Assembly (NCBI GenBank): GCA_022509025.1
Contig: JAFLUB010000004.1
Coordinates: 22,137 to 86,136, forward strand
Source: Oscillospiraceae bacterium
GTDB lineage: Bacteria; Bacillota; Clostridia; UBA1381
Direction: 5' to 3'
DNA: 64,000 nucleotides
Shown: in pieces, positions 59,970-64,000 of the stretch
Layout of the letters: each line of letters begins with the position of its first letter
How positions within the stretch are numbered: the first letter of the stretch is position 1
Made by a program: the position numbers and the translations under genes
Notes under the pieces: model-generated
What the model was told of the DNA's origin: nothing
The model's input: only the letters and a program-made list of their open reading frames with translations
Database searches by the model: none

Positions 59970-62900
59970 ATGAAAAAAACAAACGATACCGCAGTTCAGC
60001 TTGAATTTGTACCTGTTCCCAGGATGTTTGAGGAGCAGGTCGAGGCAAACAGGGACAAAACTGCGGTTGTATGTGCCGGTGTAAGCCTGACATACGGCGA
60101 GCTTAACGTGCGCGCAAACCGTATTGCAAATACCCTGATTAATCTGGGTGTGACGCGCGAAAATCCGGTCGGAGTTTTGCTCAACAGAAGCGTTAACGTA
60201 TACGCCGCGCGTCAGGGAATTTTAAAATCAGGCGGCGCATTTGTTGTCGCGTCGCCGGAATATCCCGAGGATAGAGTAAGCTATATTTTTGAGGACTCGG
60301 GCGCGAAATTCGTGCTGACGACAGCCGAAATTAAGGCAAGCTACGGTGATATGTGGGACAATCTCAACTGCAAGCCGCTTATTATTGATGAAGTATTGGA
60401 AAACGGCTGTGATGACAATCCGGATATAGAAATATCGGAGCATGATTTGTGCTACTGCATCTATACCTCAGGCTCTACCGGCAAGCCCAAGGGCGTTATG
60501 ATTGAGCACGGAAATCTGGCAAATTACTTGAATGTAAATCCGAAAAGCTATATGATGCTCGGTTTTGTAGAGCATGCGTCGGTGGTTCTGGCGCAGGCGG
60601 CAATGACCTTTGACATGTCGATTATGGAGGAATTTATTCCGCTCACAACCGGTATGACGGCGGTTATTGCTACTGAGGAGGAAATTCAGAACCCTAATCT
60701 GCTTTCGGAATTAATCAAAGAAAACGGTGTCGATGCAATTTTAATGACACCGTCATTCCTGTCAATGCTTCTCAGCTTGCCGAATTCAGCAGATACGTTC
60801 GGACAGGTTAAGCTATACCTTGTCGGAGCCGAGGCATTCCCCGCAGGACTGTATGACAAAATAACCGCGATAAATAAAGACGCGTTTATTATGAACGCCT
60901 ACGGTCCTACCGAGGCTACAATAAGCTGTTCGATGAAGGTAATCACAAGCGGCGATAATATCACCATCGGCACTCCCACTTCCAATATATCTCTATTTAT
61001 CATTGATGAGAACGGAAACGAGCTTCCTGACGGACAGATTGGCGAGCTTTTAATATGCGGCGCAGGCGTAGGCAGAGGATATGTAAATCTGCCGGAGCGC
61101 ACCGCCGAGGTATTTATTGAGTTCCGTGGAATGAAAGGTTACAAGTCGGGAGATTTGGCGCTTATTAATCCCGCCGGAGAGATTGAGTTCCACGGACGTA
61201 AGGATAATCAGGTAAAGCTCAGAGGTCTCAGAATTGAGCTGGGCGAAATTGAAGAGGTTATTAACAGCTTTCCGGAAGTGAAAAACTCTATTGTTATTGC
61301 TGTGGATAACACGTATCTCTGCGCGTATTACACGGCTGAGCGCGATGTAACACCGGAGGAGCTGAGAGATTTTGCGGCGGAAAAGCTGGCGTATTACATG
61401 GTGCCGGACGTTTGGATTCAGCTTGAGGAAATGCCCTTAACGCAGAACATGAAAATCGATAAAAAGGCGCTGCCTAAGCCCATAATGACGCAGGGTGACA
61501 ATGAAGTGCCAAAAAATAAGACGCAGCAGAAAATATTTGACATAGTCGCGTCTGTTACCGGCAACAGCAATTTCGGCATAAATACTGATTTCTACCGCGC
61601 GGGACTTTCGTCATTGGGCGCAATGCAGCTTAATGTGCGTCTGGCGGAGGAATTCAATATTGCAATAAAAACAAGCGATATCCACAGAAATAATACAGTG
61701 GTCTTACTTGAAAAATTTATAGCTGACGCTCCCGGACTTGATGAACGTGAAGAACGTGAAACATATCCATTAACCGGCTCACAAAAAGGAATATTTGTCG
61801 AGTGCGCGAAAAATCCCGAAAGCACGATTTACAACATACCGTTCCTGTTCACGCTTGACGATAATATTGATATTGACGCGCTTAAAACCGCGATTACAAA
61901 AACGGTTGCCGCGCACAGTTATATGACGGCAAGATTCGGCATAAGTGAGAGCGGCGAGCTTTATCAGAAGCCGTGCCCGGAGGAGTTTGTGCCGGAAATC
62001 ATAAATACCACGGACGCGGAATTTGAAAAGCTGCGCCAAAATCTTGTGCGCCCCTTTGAGCTTGAAGGCGGATTGGTGATGCGTGTTGAGCTTTACATTA
62101 CCGAAACTAAGAAATACATGCTGGTAGATTTCCACCACATTATGACAGACGGTAATTCTTTTGCGATATTCTTTGCGGACTTAGACAGAGCTTATCGCGG
62201 CGAAGAGCTTTCCCCCGAAACATACACCGGATTTGATGCGGCAATTACAGAGGAGAAGGATATAGAGAGAGGCGACTATGATAAAGCCGCATTATATTAT
62301 GATAGTCTGCTTTCGGGCGTTGAGACCGAGTCGCTGCCGATTTTTGACAAAAAAGGCGGTGTGCCATCAAAGGGATTGTTGAAACGCAGACTTTCAATAA
62401 GTACCAAGTCTGCCGCCGATGCCTGCGAAAACTTAGGCGTTACTCCAAATACATTATTTACAGGTGTGTTCGGTATCTTAGCGGCGCGCTACGCGGGCGC
62501 GAATGACGCGTTATTTGCGACAATTTACAACGGCAGAAACGATTCACGTCTAAAAAACACGGTGTGCATGCTTGTTAAAACGCTGCCTGTTTATTGCAAT
62601 TTTGATGACAAAACAACAGTAAGCTCATATATGTCAGAGCTTCAGAAACAGCTTATGAACTCTATGGCAAATGACATATTCCCGTTTGCGGATATTGTCG
62701 GCAAGTACGGAATCAGTTCCGATTTATTATTCGCGTATCAGGCAGAGCTTACGGATGACCATCCAATCGGTGATACGATTGCAAAAGGCGAGGATTTGTC
62801 GCTTGATTTACCCAAGGAACCGCTGCTTATTCAGGTGCGTCTATATAACGGCGAGTATTATCTGACGGCGGAATACCGCTCGGATTTATACGATGAAGAA

Positions 62901-64000
62901 ACGATTGAAAATATTTTAGACTCCTATGATGCGGCTATGACATCAATGCTTAACTGCCGCTGTGTTTCTGATGTGTCGATATTGTCAAAGGCGCAGGAGG
63001 AAAAGCTTGACAGCTTTAATATGACGGAAGTGCCATATGATTATACAAAGACAGTTGTTGATATGTTTATGGAGGCGGCGGAAGCTAATGCGGATAAAAC
63101 CGCGGTGGTTTACCGCGATACAAAAATCACATACGGCGAGCTTGAAAAGACAACAAGAAATCTGGCGGGATATATAAAAGGTCAGGGACTCCATACCGAG
63201 GACGTTGTCGCCGTGCTTATACCAAGATGCGAATATATGGCGATTGCCTCAGTGGGTATAGCGCGTTCGGGCTGCGCGTATCAGCCGCTTGATTATACGT
63301 ATCCGCAGGACAGATTACAATTTATGCTTGAGGATTCCGGCGCAAAGCTTCTTATTACAACGGAGGAAATGAGAAAGCTTGTTTCTGGTTATAGCGGAGA
63401 TGTTCTTTTCCTTGACGATATACAGAATTTGCCCGAATATACAAAGGAACTTCCAAAGCCGTCGCCCAGTGATTTGTTTATACTGCTCTACACCTCAGGT
63501 TCAACAGGTGTGCCCAAAGGCTGTATGCTTGAATATGGCAACATTACTGCATTCTGTCGGTGGTACCATAGATATTATGAGCTTGACAATACCTGTCATG
63601 TTGCCGCGTATGCGTCATACGGCTTTGACGCGAGCATGATGGATATTTTCTGTCCGCTTACAATCGGCGCGGAGTCTCATATCATATGTGAGGATATACG
63701 GCTTGACTTAATAGTCTTAAACGAATATTACGAGAAAAACCAGATAACCCACAGCTTTATAACAACACAGGTGGGAAGACAGTTAGCAATGATGGAGAAT
63801 AATTCTCTTCGTTATCTCTCAATTGGCGGCGAAAAGCTCGTTCCGCTGGAGCCGCCTACAGATTACAAATTCTTAAATGTTTACGGACCTACCGAGTGTA
63901 CTGTGTTCACTACGGCGTTCTATATGGATAAGTATTATGATGATATACCTATAGGAAAGCCGGTGGATAATTTAAAACTTTATGTCGTGGATTCTAAAGG
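59970..64000 (+). CDS. Non-ribosomal peptide synthetase, 3' end beyond the window
   Basis: Open frame from ATG at 59970 (GGGAGGTAATTAG upstream) to the window end, at least 1,343 residues. Domains: A1 (about 15-510; YTSGSTGKPKGVMIEHGN, NAYGPTEATI, GYKSGDLA), carrier protein (about 515-585; FYRAGLSSLGAMQL with the Ser attachment site), condensation (about 595-1010; FHHIMTDGNS), A2 (about 1030 onward; YTSGSTGVPKG, NVYGPTECTV). The A-T-C-A order with no leading C domain makes this the initiating protein of a peptide of two or more residues. Residues recognised by A1 and A2 cannot be named. Probably co-transcribed with the SLH gene. Confidence 0.95.
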   Translation, partial: MKKTNDTAVQLEFVPVPRMFEEQVEANRDKTAVVCAGVSLTYGELNVRANRIANTLINLGVTRENPVGVLLNRSVNVYAARQGILKSGGAFVVASPEYPEDRVSYIFEDSGAKFVLTTAEIKASYGDMWDNLNCKPLIIDEVLENGCDDNPDIEISEHDLCYCIYTSGSTGKPKGVMIEHGNLANYLNVNPKSYMMLGFVEHASVVLAQAAMTFDMSIMEEFIPLTTGMTAVIATEEEIQNPNLLSELIKENGVDAILMTPSFLSMLLSLPNSADTFGQVKLYLVGAEAFPAGLYDKITAINKDAFIMNAYGPTEATISCSMKVITSGDNITIGTPTSNISLFIIDENGNELPDGQIGELLICGAGVGRGYVNLPERTAEVFIEFRGMKGYKSGDLALINPAGEIEFHGRKDNQVKLRGLRIELGEIEEVINSFPEVKNSIVIAVDNTYLCAYYTAERDVTPEELRDFAAEKLAYYMVPDVWIQLEEMPLTQNMKIDKKALPKPIMTQGDNEVPKNKTQQKIFDIVASVTGNSNFGINTDFYRAGLSSLGAMQLNVRLAEEFNIAIKTSDIHRNNTVVLLEKFIADAPGLDEREERETYPLTGSQKGIFVECAKNPESTIYNIPFLFTLDDNIDIDALKTAITKTVAAHSYMTARFGISESGELYQKPCPEEFVPEIINTTDAEFEKLRQNLVRPFELEGGLVMRVELYITETKKYMLVDFHHIMTDGNSFAIFFADLDRAYRGEELSPETYTGFDAAITEEKDIERGDYDKAALYYDSLLSGVETESLPIFDKKGGVPSKGLLKRRLSISTKSAADACENLGVTPNTLFTGVFGILAARYAGANDALFATIYNGRNDSRLKNTVCMLVKTLPVYCNFDDKTTVSSYMSELQKQLMNSMANDIFPFADIVGKYGISSDLLFAYQAELTDDHPIGDTIAKGEDLSLDLPKEPLLIQVRLYNGEYYLTAEYRSDLYDEETIENILDSYDAAMTSMLNCRCVSDVSILSKAQEEKLDSFNMTEVPYDYTKTVVDMFMEAAEANADKTAVVYRDTKITYGELEKTTRNLAGYIKGQGLHTEDVVAVLIPRCEYMAIASVGIARSGCAYQPLDYTYPQDRLQFMLEDSGAKLLITTEEMRKLVSGYSGDVLFLDDIQNLPEYTKELPKPSPSDLFILLYTSGSTGVPKGCMLEYGNITAFCRWYHRYYELDNTCHVAAYASYGFDASMMDIFCPLTIGAESHIICEDIRLDLIVLNEYYEKNQITHSFITTQVGRQLAMMENNSLRYLSIGGEKLVPLEPPTDYKFLNVYGPTECTVFTTAFYMDKYYDDIPIGKPVDNLKLYVVDSK

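Noticed and set aside
1..64000. Complete insertion sequences or prophage
   Set aside because: No transposase, terminase, capsid or portal gene is seen; only one tyrosine recombinase and short non-coding repeats are present.

Overview
The window looks like the chromosome of a spore-forming, carbohydrate-degrading member of the Clostridia (Firmicutes), probably a gut-type anaerobe. The evidence is an alpha/beta small acid-soluble spore protein, Gram-positive style Shine-Dalgarno sites and promoters, an SLH-domain cell-surface protein, a membrane pyrophosphatase, the Asp23 / DAK2 / recG gene order, and a set of secreted pectin- and rhamnogalacturonan-degrading enzymes. No species can be named from the sequence alone.

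Layout. 1-11.2 kb: a truncated pectate lyase, a small protein, a RodA/FtsW protein and two secreted PL11-type rhamnogalacturonan lyases. 11.2-15.7 kb: asnB, bioY with a BirA-like operator, three exact-period 133-bp repeats in front of a DUF4250 gene, and a CYTH protein. 15.7-22.4 kb (minus strand): an FkbH-like HAD protein fused to a C-terminal domain, and purC-purB-(stalk protein)-purA. 22.4-34.5 kb: a probable small structured RNA, a FIST-GGDEF protein, MATE transporter, glycolipid glycosyltransferase, RluA-type pseudouridine synthase, CapA-like protein, hppA and a three-gene ABC importer. 34.5-42 kb: a BlaI/M56 regulatory pair, a spore protein, recG, a DAK2 fatty-acid-kinase-like protein and Asp23. 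42-50 kb: a tyrosine recombinase, a GH78 rhamnosidase operon with a sirtuin and an MGMT-like protein, and small accessory genes. 50.5-64 kb: a 3'-half tRNA-Leu scar, a transporter remnant, a MerR regulator, a 2,693-residue SLH protein and an NRPS that runs off the window.

Three things stand out. (1) At least seven intergenic hairpins carry the same apical module (a 4-bp GTAY/RTAC mini-stem with a tetraloop, and conserved flanks) on stems of unrelated sequence. Most sit directly behind stop codons. (2) purC and the tyrosine recombinase, 20 kb apart, share a nearly identical leader of about 195 nt with two hairpins and an H-type pseudoknot ending at the Shine-Dalgarno, with compensatory changes between copies. 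(3) The SLH-NRPS operon has a promoter with a 19-bp spacer holding a perfect dyad, the arrangement used by MerR activators, with a MerR/GyrI-like gene divergent to it. This locus lies just inside a tRNA-Leu 3' fragment that looks like the distal scar of an integrated island.

The polysaccharide enzymes (PL1, two PL11, GH78) would together take apart pectin and rhamnogalacturonan I. The two PL11 enzymes and a leucine-rich-repeat protein share a small beta-rich domain that may be a surface or matrix module of this organism.
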